Origin: Plakobranchus ocellatus
Taxonomy: Eukaryota; Mollusca; Gastropoda; Plakobranchidae
Assembly (NCBI GenBank): GCA_019648995.1
Contig: BLXT01007498.1
Coordinates: forward strand, 1,369,625 to 1,390,015
Reading direction: 5' to 3'
DNA length: 20,391 nt
Shown: in pieces, positions 1-10,415 of the stretch
How the letters are laid out: the number at the start of each line of letters is the position of its first letter
Position numbering within the stretch: the stretch's first letter is position 1
Position numbers and translations under genes: made by a program
The notes under the pieces: model-generated
What the model saw: only the letters and a program-made list of their open reading frames with translations
Databases searched by the model: none
What the model was told of the DNA's origin: nothing

Positions 1-1442
1 CTTAGATTAGAATCTGTATTCTCAATTTTAACCTTGTTTTCCATTATATAGGCTAAAAAGAGAAAAATTTAAAGAATTTGAAAAAGAGCTGTTTTAACAT
101 TTGATCCATCCTGCAAAAATTGCCCTCATGTACAAGTTACCTTAAAATTATTTAACGTAGGATTCAGCACAAAACCTATTGGCAAAGGGATTTTTTATTT
201 GAAACCCTCTTATGGTCTAAATCTGCAATACTGCCTTTTAAAGAAAGGCTCAGTCATGGCTGATGGGTTATACAAATACTCAAAACTATCTAGAACTTTG
301 CAGTATATTTCCCCACAAATTTTGAGGATTTCCTAGTTTCAGTTTGATTCAATTTTTATATAATAAAAATATTTTCTAATGCGCTCAGATGTTTTAACAC
401 ATTCTTTTTTTTGTTATTCATTATTCTTCCTTTGATCCTTGTGGTCTGGTGACAATTACTCATCTTGCTAAATTGTATTGTTCTGCCTTGTATCTTAGCC
501 TAGGTTTGCTACTAGAGGTAGCCTTGGTCGAAATCACGATGGAAAGATGACATTGCCTTTTTTGATGTATCAGTTTTGTTGATGGTTGTTGTTGGCAGTT
601 CTTGTCAACACAACATGCTGACATTAAGTTCTTAGTGTGGATTTTGATTCTTGTTTTTGTCAGATTCAAAATAATTTTTTCTTCCAAAGACACTTAGATT
701 AGTGTGTAACTATAAGACCAACTGTGAATGGGATTAGCCCTAAATTGGCAGGAGCACAATGCGACTTTGGCCAATTATATTGTCTTGAGAAAGAAGACAG
801 AGTATTGTTCAAACTCCTAAATTTTACTTTCAGCTTCCACACTAGCCTTCAAGGACAAGTGATTTTAGTGAACTACTAAAGCACACAGTACAGTTGAAGC
901 AAATCCTTGTAATAAATTAATATACAAAAAACACCTCCATATATAAAATACTGATATCATTACATCACTTTTATAATTTCATTTCAGTAATTAGTTTATT
1001 AGCTATAGAAACAGACAAAGGGTTTAAACTTTTAGTAGCATACATAGATAAATAAACAGACTACCAGATGCAACATGAAATGGATGATCAAAGCTATATT
1101 TTACAATTGCAGGCAGTGTATAAGAGACATGGATGGATGGAAAGTCATGGGCTTCCCATTGCAGCCATTTAATCGGCAATAGGACAGAAGATGCATTAGC
1201 AAATGAGGGAGGGCTACAGCCACAGCCAGAGAAACTATCAACTCTGACAAATGTAAAAGAGCAGCTGTGCAAAGTGGGATTGTGGAACTCTGGGATGTTG
1301 CCGAGTGTCCTGCTGATGAAAGATTCCCACATTGAAAACCTTCAAGATAAATTATATCAGCAATGTCTAGACAGAAGCGAAGCATCACAAATCTTTTGTG
1401 CGAGTGTGAAACACACACTGTTCCTCTCAGACTGAATGCATC

Positions 1443-1643
1443 ATGGTTGGTCTTCTACTAGCACTACTGAGTGTTATCTGCGTAGGGAAGGAGATGAGTC
1501 ATTTCGGCACATATGATTTTATTGCTGGGAAATGGCCATTGGACACCCCGCAGGAAATCATGTGGAATAGGGACAGGGGCCCCATGAGCACCTTCCTCCA
1601 ACTGTGCAGTGGGCACGAGACCAGTCTCAGAGCCTACTTTCAG
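1443..1643 (+). CDS. Unrecognised possible first coding exon, signal-peptide-like
   Basis: I do not recognise this product. The frame opens at ATG in the context CATCATGG, has an in-frame TGA upstream, and encodes 67 residues beginning MVGLLLALLSVICVGKE. That start looks like a short signal peptide or membrane anchor. The frame reaches CAG followed by GTAAGAAG at 1643/1644, a near-consensus splice donor in phase 0. The surrounding 540 bp is clearly GC-richer than its flanks. It lies antisense within the presumed LASP intron. A different plus-strand frame (1133-1435, 100 residues) is open just upstream and minus-strand frames overlap it, so openness alone is weak evidence. It may equally be the remnant of a mobile element or UTR. 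Confidence 0.2.
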
Positions 1644-2951
1644 GTAAGAAGGGCAGCTTCCACCAGTCCCTAGGAATAGAGGAACACTACCTACGCTACA
1701 TGACTAGCCCAAATTCAGGGCACTGACTGAATGAGATTTAAGCAAAATTATCGACCTTTTTTGTTTACCTATAGGCCAACAAAATTATGAATATTATGGA
1801 AAATTTTCTTTTTTTGCTATGCCATAAACTGGCTGTTTAGTATTTTCCTGCTTGAGTCTTTTCTACGAATGAAACAAATAAAATGAGAAAATGTGAGACG
1901 TTCAACAAACGATTACATGGCCAATTACTCTGATTTCCTTATCTCATTCCCAAAGTAAAAATTGTTATAAGCCTCGATGGATGGATTGTAATAAGCTTCA
2001 AATAGTCAGACACTGGGACAGATAGATGGACGGACAATATAAGGCACCTGCTAGTGCTAGGCTTCCTAGATAGGCTTATTTCTATAGTCCTTGAAATCTT
2101 TTTTTTTGTTGATGTTGTATTTTCTGCCTTTTTAAAATTTGTGATCTCTTTGTCAAATCTAATTGTGAAGACTTCAGCAATACTTGTAAAATGAGCAATA
2201 CCCCAATAACAAATGAAGGCAATTTTAATCAACAGTAAGCAATTTAAAAATTTCAGTACCATCAACGATTTATGGTTACAAATAATTTTGTTCAAACAAT
2301 GAAATTTTTATATCGAAGTGACTGTTCTCACCAACACCTGGGAAATAGGTTCAGTCATTATTTTCCCAAACGCAATGATACTACTTACTTTATTTTTAAG
2401 GGGACCCGTGTTCCTAGATCTAACTTCATCAGCTAAGTATGAGTACGAGTATGCTGGTGTAACTGATCTCTCTCTCTCTCTTCATAAAATAAAACATTCG
2501 GGAAAATAAGGTCGGCCACTTTTTATACTTTTGATGAAAAACTTAACCCTTTCAGTCTTGGGTATAGGTGGCGGAGTTTCAGTTGATCAGCTCCAATTCA
2601 GCAATGAATTTTGATATAAAATGCAAGTGATAAAAAGAAAATGTATCTCATTTTCTAGACATTTAGTGGTTAAGACTGGTATGACCAGTTGACTGACGTA
2701 TAGCTTTCATAGATAAATCCTGATGCTGCATACTTGAAAGTCCATCTAATATTTATCTAACATAATTTTTTTTTTAAAGTAATAAACCTCCTGGAGAGGG
2801 AAATGATTTATTTGATATTTATATCATTCTGCATATGATTTCTTCATATTTGCCCTGAATTAGAATCCAGTCAGGCTTTTTATCTCCTCTATTTACGCCA
2901 GGGTTTTGTTCGATTAAATCTCATTTATATTTTGAATCGTGATTTAAATAT

Positions 2952-3201
2952 TAGGATCTAAGCTAGATCATGAGCTAGGTTAGATATTTAAGTCTGTAAT
3001 AATCTAGATTTCTAGATCTAGATCTATCAATATTTAATCCAGCTTTTTTTTTTGGATTTGCTCGTCTTTTCTCATAATGCAATTACTAAATTTGGGGATT
3101 GGGCTGGATCTCAATCAAGAGTCTAGAAGATTTAGGGCGTTATATGGAGAAAGATAATTTAGACCCAGGTTTAGCCCTGATCTAGATCTAGATTCTAGAT
3201 C
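2952..3201. repeat. CTAGAT/AGATCT low-complexity patch
   Basis: Words such as CTAGATCTAGATC recur at about 3011-3026 and 3179-3201, with degenerate copies (GGATCTAAGCTAGATC) from 2954. The unit is self-complementary, so it can form small hairpins. It looks like a decayed hexamer tandem repeat in the presumed LASP intron, close to its exon. Confidence 0.6.
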
Positions 3202-3320
3202 CTATGACTGCTAAACCGGCTGTAAATCTGAACGCCCCGGCCTCGCCCATTATAACATAGCACACAACCAGGCCAAGGCCCAGTTATTTCAGGCGGGCAC
3301 ACACATTGTGTTTCACTCAC

Positions 3321-3389
3321 CTTGTCCAGGCATTTTAGCTCCTCTGTTGGATACACCGTTTTGGAGCATTTAGCACATTTTTTATTCAT
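3321..3389 (-). CDS. LASP1: First coding exon of a LASP-family LIM protein (partial gene)
   Basis: The reading frame gives MNKKCAKCSKTVYPTEELKC then LDK (23 residues) and stops at AAG followed by GTGAGT, a strong donor in phase 0. This matches the start of the LIM domain in vertebrate LASP1 and LIM-nebulette ([23 protein letters not shown]), and I recall the vertebrate gene being split at the same residue. C5 and C8 are the first zinc ligands. An in-frame TAA lies three codons upstream of the ATG, so the start is firm. LASP proteins join an N-terminal LIM domain, nebulin repeats and a C-terminal SH3 domain and bind actin at adhesions and stress fibres. The next LIM exon (FWHKxCFxC type) was not found on the minus strand down to position 1, so the gene probably continues beyond the window. 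An isolated retained exon or pseudogene cannot be excluded. Confidence 0.8.
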
Positions 3390-3403
3390 CTTGGAAATTT
3401 ATT

Positions 3404-3619
3404 ACTCCAGGATCAGTAAGAAAAAAAAAGCCAAGAACGCTGCAAGTAATCCCGTCTAGCACACAGTAAATAATGACCCTACGTATCAGTCGCAGGTTTT
3501 CAAGTCAACAAAATATGCCGATTTATGGTCACGAAAAGAAGATCGAAGAAACAACACAGTCAGACCAGCACAGCTTCAAGCTTAGGCCTACCGGGAAAGT
3601 TGTTCAGCTTGGACTTACC
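3404..3619 (-). other. Possible 5'UTR intron and leader exon border of the LASP gene
   Basis: On the minus strand, CGAACG followed by GTAAGTCC forms a strong donor (exon end 3619). A pyrimidine tract (T-run at 3421-3429) followed by TCCTGGAG gives a candidate acceptor at 3405-3406, 15 nt before the LASP ATG. This would make a 214-nt intron inside the 5'UTR, with a non-coding first exon in the GC-richer DNA to the right of 3619. The alternative is a continuous 5'UTR starting just upstream of the ATG. Confidence 0.35.
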
Positions 3620-3908
3620 GTTCGCGAAGCCTTTTAGAGCCGTGTGCAAAATCATAGGCAGCTAGGGAGGAATCCATTGGGATGCGTCCGAAAGGCAAAG
3701 TTTTGTCGACATTTTTTTCCTGCTTGAGCATAACGGCAACACCCTACGGGAAGTGACGTTCTTATTTTGGCTTTTCTTCAAACTCGAGAGAGAGAAGACA
3801 ACACTGCTGATGCGCGCGACTCTCAAGGTTAAATCAAAACATTTGAAGTGATTCTTCAGAATATTCTGTTGTTGACTCAGGCAACCCACCTCATCGAGTT
3901 ATAAATCC

Positions 3909-3940
3909 GTGAAAGGAGAGAAGAGAGAGAGAGAAAGAGG
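3909..3940. repeat. GA-rich microsatellite
   Basis: A run of AGAGAGAGAGAGA with interruptions lies upstream of the LASP exon. A second, longer one follows at 4097-4128. Confidence 0.7.
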
Positions 3941-4096
3941 TTTTTGTGTATAGCAGTGCGCAACTAGGTGATCTCAGTCTCTCAAGCCCGCCATAAGGCC
4001 AGGCGCCGGTGGCGGAGCTTGAAACCTTCAAAGTCTCTGAAGATCTCAGAGTGGGTTTGCTATCACTGTGCCACAACGCCTTCAAAAGATATAAAT

Positions 4097-4128
4097 AGAT
4101 AGAGAGAGGGAGGGAGAGAGAGAGAGAC
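4097..4128. repeat. GATA/GAGA microsatellite
   Basis: ATAGATAGAGAGAGGGAGGG passes into pure GA repeats. It lies roughly 700 bp upstream of the LASP start codon. GAGA tracts can be promoter elements in insects, but nothing beyond simple repetition is shown here. Confidence 0.7.
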
Positions 4129-4530
4129 TTTAATCACTGCTCGAATATTGCGCTCAAGGGGATTTGGCAATAGTGAAGCTTCTATCGCTGAATTCTTTAA
4201 CATTTTAGAAAATACATTTATAAGTTCTTTCTCTTAACAAAACAATCTAATTTGCTGTAAAATATTTTGATTTTTCTTTCCTCTGGTTTGTTTCCACAGA
4301 ACCTGCACAGATAATTTCATAAACTATGATCATGACAATGACAATTTTTATAAAGATATTCCACAGAGAAAATAGGACTAGTATATATTATTGAAAAGAA
4401 CAAGCAAAAAAAAAAATAAAATAAATAAATAAAAATAAAAACATCGCCATTTTGTCCGTATACACCTATGTTCTTTTTAGGAAAGAGAGGGAGACAGGGG
4501 AGAGCGGAAAGTGACAGACGGGAGAGATTT

Positions 4531-4555
4531 GGGGTGGGGGAGGGGAGGGGTAGGG
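4531..4555 (+). other. Predicted G-quadruplex motif
   Basis: The stretch GGGGTGGGGGAGGGGAGGGG, followed by TAGGG, has five G-runs of three or more with one- to two-base loops. It therefore meets the usual G4 pattern in several registers. It stands out in AT-rich DNA, about 1.15 kb upstream of the LASP ATG. Folding is inferred, not observed. Confidence 0.65.
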
Positions 4556-4711
4556 AGGAGAATTGCAAAGTAAAGCAAAGATGAGTCATAAATTTTTCTA
4601 CAGAAAAAAAAAAAAGCTGACACAAATTCTAATGAAGAAAGGAAGCTTTAAGAAAGTACCCGCTAATTTAATTTATTAAGCAGAGAAGCAAAAACATTGA
4701 TCGGCCTTGCG

Positions 4712-4723
4712 AGGTCATGACCT
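4712..4723. promoter_or_regulatory. Palindromic nuclear-receptor-like element (IR0)
   Basis: AGGTCATGACCT is a perfect 12-bp palindrome of two AGGTCA half-sites with no spacer. A GC-box/KLF-like GGGGCGTGTC follows at 4731-4740. Such inverted repeats can bind nuclear receptors. The site is about 1.3 kb upstream of the LASP start codon and 430 bp left of the tRNA gene. Function is inferred from the motif only. Confidence 0.35.
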
Positions 4724-5157
4724 TAGTTAGGGGGCGTGTCCGACGGCTGCAGCGATTGCATCCCTGTGAACAAACTTGACTTAAAAAATAATGGAGGTTA
4801 AGTTCATAATCATTGAATTCAAGAGAAAGAGAAACTTGTGGGTTGTTAGATAAAATAATATCTTAACATACACACACATCAACATGAGCGGGGAGACTTT
4901 CAAAAAAATGTAGGTCTACAGATGAATAAACACTAGATATAGGCCTACGCTACGTGCGTCCCTCATGAATCATATTTTTTTCGTCGGTTGGGATGGGAGC
5001 AATGAGAGGAATGTATCAAAAGTTCTATGTCACACCCTAAATATTTTAGATCGAGTTCAAAGCCTTTTCAGATCTAAAATAGGCCTAAGTTTGCTCCATG
5101 CAATCTCATCTTGCTTAATCTACTATGTCCTTTTTCTGTGTGGCACCTATTTCAGAT

Positions 5158-5246
5158 CTCGCGATAGCTCAGTTGGTAGAGCGGAGGACTGTAGAGGAAG
5201 ATTTATGGTTATCCTTAGGTCACTGGTTCGAATCCGGTTCGCGAGA
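5158..5246 (+). tRNA. tRNA-Tyr (anticodon GTA) with 16-nt intron
   Basis: A complete cloverleaf can be drawn. The acceptor stem CTCGCGA/TCGCGAG is perfect, with discriminator A at 5246. The D stem is GCTC/GAGC, the anticodon stem GAGGA/TCCTT (one G-T pair) with loop CTGTAGA, and the T stem ACTGG/CCGGT with loop TTCGAAT. The anticodon is at 5191-5193. An intron at 5195-5210 (AGGAAGATTTATGGTT) sits at the canonical 37/38 position; removing it leaves 73 nt. Eukaryotic tRNA-Tyr genes usually carry an intron here. Internal Pol III promoter boxes are intact: box A TAGCTCAGTTGG at 5165-5176 and box B GGTTCGAATCC at 5225-5235. CCA is not encoded, as in eukaryotes. It delivers tyrosine at UAC and UAU codons. 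It appears functional. Confidence 0.97.
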
Positions 5247-5250
5247 GAAA

Positions 5251-5258
5251 TTTTTTTT
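5251..5258 (+). terminator. Pol III terminator of tRNA-Tyr
   Basis: Eight T residues start five bases after the tRNA 3' end, the standard RNA polymerase III stop signal. Confidence 0.9.
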
Positions 5259-5894
5259 CTTACAACATTTTTTTCTTCGTGATTTTGGATTATTGCACTG
5301 CTTCAGTATAATTCTGTAAACAACTATTACTCCTGCCACTGCTGCTTCTGTCGATGCTTATGCCTTTGCTTCTTCCGCTGCTAAAAAATAACAGCAAAAC
5401 AATTATATGTATTATCACTGCTGATGCTACTACTACTACTAGTATTCTGTTATGTTATTGGCAACCCTGATTGTTGTTTTTATTTATCTTTTTTTTTATT
5501 TGAGGGGGGGGGCTGTTGTCATAAACAGTCCCTGAGTGTACTCTCTGTCTTTAAAGTTTGAATTTAGAAAGGGTGCTCTCTAAGACTAATTTTGATTAAA
5601 CATGTAAACATGGCTTTCTAATTAGCACAAATTATGACAATTAATTTATAATAAAACGAGCTTTTTAAACTGAAATCTTGATTGTACAACAGACATATTT
5701 CTTTATTGCAGTTCAGCGTAAAAAATTCCAGAAGCTGAAGCTATTTCTTTCCTCACATCCTTCTTTCTCCTCTTTCCCAAACACACACTCTTCCTTTCAA
5801 GTTTTATTGTTTGCAAAACTTGATGCAAAGTTTTCCTGTACTTGTAGAAGCTGGATCATTACTATTGTCTCAAACTTTTCATTCACTCCATCAA

Positions 5895-5920
5895 CCTCTC
5901 TTTCTCTCTCTCTCTCTCTT
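5895..5920. repeat. CT microsatellite
   Basis: CTCTCTTTCTCTCTCTCTCT with one interruption, in intergenic DNA right of the tRNA gene. Open frames crossing it are low-complexity artefacts. Confidence 0.75.
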
Positions 5921-8866
5921 AAGAACAAAAATGCAATACTCTGAAATTCGGAACATATTAAAGCAATTAATATCACAGGGTATTGCCGTTTATTTTTATT
6001 TGATTAAAAAATTTGAGAGGAAAAACAAAACCAATAAGCAGAAAAAGTAGCAAATCTTTATTTTTGAAAATGCTCATATAAATTTTCAATCCAATAGTTG
6101 CTCACTGCTCTCTCTAATATTAATGATGTCAAGAAAATATATAATAAAAACGAAAAGTTAATTGTTAATGAAACATGTGAGGTATTGCACGCCCAGAACT
6201 CATTTAAAATCTTATATGAAAGAATCATGGTTCATAATTCTATTTTTAATTATACAATACAGACTTTGCATTACTTTACAATAATAATTTTTTTTTCAGG
6301 AAGTGAATATAAAAGTCATAGATTTTAATCTTTAAATACTTCATCTCTCAAAACAAAAATTTTTCATGTGTCAAGTCTGAGGGTAGGAGTAACTTTGTTT
6401 ATAATTCATAATTTTAATAAACGAGTTCCAGATTGAAAAACAAAAAGAATTACAATAAAAACAACATTTTAAAGCAATATTTTATGTGCTAGAGTGAATC
6501 CTGAATATGACAATAAGACGCAAACAGCTTTCAACGCTGACAAATTGCATGAGAATTTGAACAGCTTACTTAGAGAGATATTTTGTGTTTTTGATCGCTG
6601 TTGAACTCCAGGACTCCATAAAGTAAACATTCTTGAAGATGTCATGTGACACTCAATATTAAGCCATATCCTTAGAGTGATGCAATTTGATATGTTCTCA
6701 ATTCAAATGAAGCAGCTAAATAAAGGGCGGATGTTTTTTCTATATTCTACAGATGTCAAATTTTTTACACATTTTAATGGACAATGTTTAAAAACAAAAT
6801 TTTAATAGGCTTTTAAAAAAACATTTTCCATGGAATATCTAGTGCTCAAAATAAAACATATTGACCAAGATTCGTGTTGATCATAGATATTTTTTCAAAG
6901 CCTATTTAAGACAGATTTTGTAACGTTTTTATGGGTATAAACTTTAATAAATTACAGGAAGTTGAAAGATAATACACTTAAATGCTACCAGAACTCCTGA
7001 GAGCACAAACATTTCTCCCAAAAAACAATTTGCTGATCCCAATTCTCTTTAACATTTTACTTCCACAAGATGAAAATTATTCCCAAAAAAATTCAGTCAC
7101 TTCCAATTCCACTGACAGCAGCAGGTAGTTAAAATGAACCTTTTATTCCTTTTGAAATTTGTAAAAATAAATTTAATTTTTTTTTTGCTACTGATAATCA
7201 TCCTCGTGCTATAGGAGTTATATAATTTCCATTTTTAAAATAAACAATAATAAAACAACCAAAGCAGTCTTAATCAGCTGCTCTTAATATCATTAATGTA
7301 TCAGCATTCAATACAATTTTACTGTAATTTACAACTAAAGCTATTAAGTTGCACATTATCTAGCAGCCACTGACACTATATTATAACCTATAAGAAAGAC
7401 ATGAGGCAGAAGTGAAATCATAATTGTTAAAATTCTTAAAAGCCTTTCAAACCCTGGGCTTAAAAAACAGGAATTTTTCTCTCTCAAGAAAAAAAAAAAT
7501 CACATATTTTGACCTTTAGATTCAATTCCATCGATTTTTGCGGCGTAAAATCACAAACTAAACAGTTGGTAGAGCAAAAAAAAAAAACCATGTCTGTCTC
7601 TCTAATATATATATATCACACATAATTCTCAAAAAGAAAAAAAAATGGTAATAATTCAGTCATTGATAGCGCATCTACCACTTTGTATGATAGAATGCAA
7701 TGAAAAGCACATACATAGATCAATTTGGCAGCTCTATGTTCCCAGTGGAATGAAGAGACTTAAGGCAAGTCTTTGTCAAAATCTAGTTAGATCTCAATAT
7801 ATCACACATTTTTTGAAAATGCAATGTTATCAAAAATTATTCTGAAATTTCTGTGGAGAGTAAGAAATACGAGTTTGTTTGTTTTCTTAAATAGAGTTGA
7901 CAGCTATGTTAAAAAAAGTGGCAGTATCTACAAAAACATCAGTAAAGCAAAATAAAGCCTGGCAAAAAAAAAGAGACCATTAAAATACATGATCTATCCA
8001 TAGGAAATGAGTTGTTTAGCCATGCAAAATAGGCAAAATTTTTCAGTTTTGAGTTATACACATGCAAGCAAATTATGAAATAAAGAAAATGTTAAATCAA
8101 AAATACTTAAAATTTTTAAAGAAAAAAAAAATAAAAGGCAAAGGTGTAGAAATAAATTTTTACAATCCTGAAAATGGTAAAATTAAACTAAAAATATAGA
8201 ATATTTAAAGCACAGACATTAGACTTGGTGCTTTAAATTCCACTCATTGGTAAAATTGTGTATGGCGAACAAGAAGTTAAAAGTGTGAAAGTAAAGAAAG
8301 AAAAAGAAAGATAAAATAAGTGTAAAATAGATTTTAAAGAAAAAGGCTTTTTTTCATTCATACATTGATAATGAAAAAAATAATAATGTCTCACCAAATT
8401 ACATTAGATTTGATTGATGCTTATTTCTCTTGTAAAAATGTAGCCTGATATTCTACATTGCATTTTGTTTACTTTAAATTTGTACTTATTAAATATGGAA
8501 AAGAAAAGGTTATCTCCTAATGCTGACATATTTTAATTGAATTTTCATCCCTTTCTACACCGATTACAAAATGTCAATTTGTTTGATTTATGTTTTCTCA
8601 AACAACTATGTTGTGTTCACTTCACTTCATCATGGATTCATTATTTTCAGGTGGATATTATTTGTATTGCTCAGAAAAATATCTCCAGTTATTTTCTGTA
8701 AGGCCTATCACTGAACATTTTTTTGCTAAATAATAAAAAAAAAGCACTGGTTTTATGAAGAAAACAATTAAGGCTTCCTTGGAGAAGGGCAGTAGCTTTT
8801 GGCAAAAAATGGAGGCAAAATTTCAGTTAAAAAAGATGATTGACCCTTTTATTAACAACAACAAGA

Positions 8867-8867
<1 letters not shown>

Positions 8868-8911
<44 letters not shown>

Positions 8912-8912
8912 T
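8868..8912. repeat. TAA trinucleotide microsatellite, about 15 units
   Basis: Uninterrupted TAA repeats, followed after a short gap by a second AATAAT run near 8928-8940. It translates to poly-Asn in one frame and explains an otherwise meaningless open frame there. Likely polymorphic in length. Confidence 0.9.
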
Positions 8913-9986
8913 TGTAATCATAACGATAATAATAATAAAATAATTAATCAATTAAACAATCCAAGTTAATTGAAAGCAATATACATGCATTAATCTATTT
9001 AAAACCAGCAAAGTAAAGAGAATTAAGAATACAATTTCTCTTGAAAATAAAAATCATTCAAATAATAAGAAGCTTTAAAATTTTTCAAATAAAATACATG
9101 AATTAAAAGAAAACTGTACTCCATCAATCATGAATTTGAGTGAAAAATATAAACAATATCATTTTTCTTCCATTAAATTGTTAATTGGGACACAGTACTG
9201 AATCAATGATCATTTGAAAGAAAGTCATTCAGCCAGATTTTACCAATATCACTTGCTTAAACTATTGAAAAACAGGTTGTCCATCCTTGATATTCATTAC
9301 ATAGCTTTTGAAAAAAACTTAAGAGTCAATGGCTAGTATACAGACATCGTTGTATTGCAAAGACATCAAAATCTTTAAGAAGCAATATGCTACAATGGCT
9401 TTCTCCTCAATTTCATCACCTCATCTGATAGAGGAGTAATTTTAGAGTAAGTTATATATACTTTACATGATTATCATACAGTTTGGCTTTTTTTTTCAAG
9501 AAGACGAGTATCAAGACACAAAATGATGAGTTTCAGAAGAAACAAGAATTGCTCAGGGCTAGGATACAATCAATTGAATGAATCAATATAATTTTGACTC
9601 TCAAAAATAGAAATCTGAAATGCTTAGCTCAAACAACTTTTTTTTTTTTTCAATTCTGATAAAATCTTACGAGTAGTCCTCTGAAAGGCCTTATTAATCT
9701 CTGTATGCGAATACAATGTATGTATCAGATACATGTCCAATGTAACCACTCACACTCACTTTTTTAAACCTTCTGATACAATTAATACATAAGACTTTTT
9801 GAAAACGACAAAAAAAAATAAAAAATGTAATATCAACACAACCAATTTTGCATTAAAGGCCTAAACATCACAGTATATTACTAGCTCTATTTAAAGAACA
9901 ATTATGCAAAGAGAGAAATAAAGAAGTTGTGCAAAGGGTGACTAATTAAAAAAAAAAAAACTGAAAAGAAACCATGAATACCCTGG

Positions 9987-9992
9987 TTTATT
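9987..9992 (-). promoter_or_regulatory. Candidate AGMO polyadenylation signal AATAAA
   Basis: This is the nearest minus-strand AATAAA after the AGMO stop, about 425 nt downstream of it. A minus-strand U-rich tract follows at about 9949-9961, as expected for a downstream element. An ATTAAA variant lies at 10041-10046. The region is AT-rich and such hexamers are common, so the true 3' end could lie further left. Confidence 0.4.
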
Positions 9993-10415
9993 TTTGAGGG
10001 GAACAAAAGCTGAAAATCAAAGGAGAGAAGCTTAAGTGTGTTTAATTCACAAAATGTGCTGCAAAAACAATCTGGAATGTCAAATGCTAACTTTTCTCTA
10101 AAAACTTATAGTTCACACATGCCTGAATTTTTTTTTTCTCATTAAACAGTCAGATGAACTTTTTCACAATGCTGAAATGTAACAGAGTTGGAAAGTTTCT
10201 CCCTTTCAAAAAATGATCATAAAAAATTTAAGTCATACAAAAGACCCTGCAAATTTGAAAATGATTCGTTTACATATATTCAAAAGGTTATAAAGATTTT
10301 ACTGACTCTTATTTTTTGTAAACGAACAATCTCTACTTTTGTACATGAATTCCCCTAAATAATCTGGCACAATAATGAATCAAGTTAAGCTTGTTTTTAG
10401 TCTCACAGCAATCTC

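Larger units (their letters stand above)
1..3320. other. Presumed LASP first coding intron, mostly unannotated
   Basis: No further LIM, nebulin-repeat or SH3 coding sequence is recognisable on the minus strand. The sequence is AT-rich with T and A homopolymers, a short CT run near 2469-2481 and a CTAGAT-rich stretch at 2952-3201. The exception is a GC-richer island at about 1130-1675, described separately. Confidence 0.5.
4129..5157. other. Intergenic region between LASP upstream DNA and tRNA-Tyr
   Basis: No convincing gene on either strand. It contains A-rich tracts (about 4405-4440), the G-rich block at 4531-4555, the palindromic element at 4712-4723 and two AGGCCTA words at 4941 and 5081. 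Confidence 0.5.
5260..9950. other. AT-rich intergenic DNA without recognisable genes
   Basis: I see no conserved coding sequence, RNA gene or intact mobile element on either strand. It holds homopolymer A and T runs, a CT repeat (5895-5920), a short AT run near 7606-7615 and a TAA microsatellite (8868-8912). Part of the right end could be AGMO 3'UTR if the polyadenylation site lies further left than proposed. Confidence 0.5.

Noticed and set aside
1024..1418. Minus-strand frames of 102 and 105 codons
   Set aside because: They overlap each other and the plus-strand frame in the GC-rich island, show no LIM or nebulin features and no splice borders fitting the LASP gene.
3891..4085. Minus-strand 64-codon frame in LASP upstream DNA
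   Set aside because: It contains GA-repeat translation and no known motif; more likely promoter or leader DNA.
4965..5319. Plus-strand open frames of 105 and 64 codons
   Set aside because: They read straight through the tRNA-Tyr gene and its intron, so they are chance frames.
7563..7575. Thirteen bases identical to the tRNA-Tyr D-arm (CAGTTGGTAGAGC), hinting at a tRNA-derived SINE
   Set aside because: No box B, acceptor stem or repeat body follows; the adjacent sequence is a poly-A run and AT-rich DNA. Too short to support a SINE or tRNA pseudogene.
8755..8943. 62-codon frame rich in asparagine
   Set aside because: The Asn run is a TAA microsatellite translation; no start context or homology.
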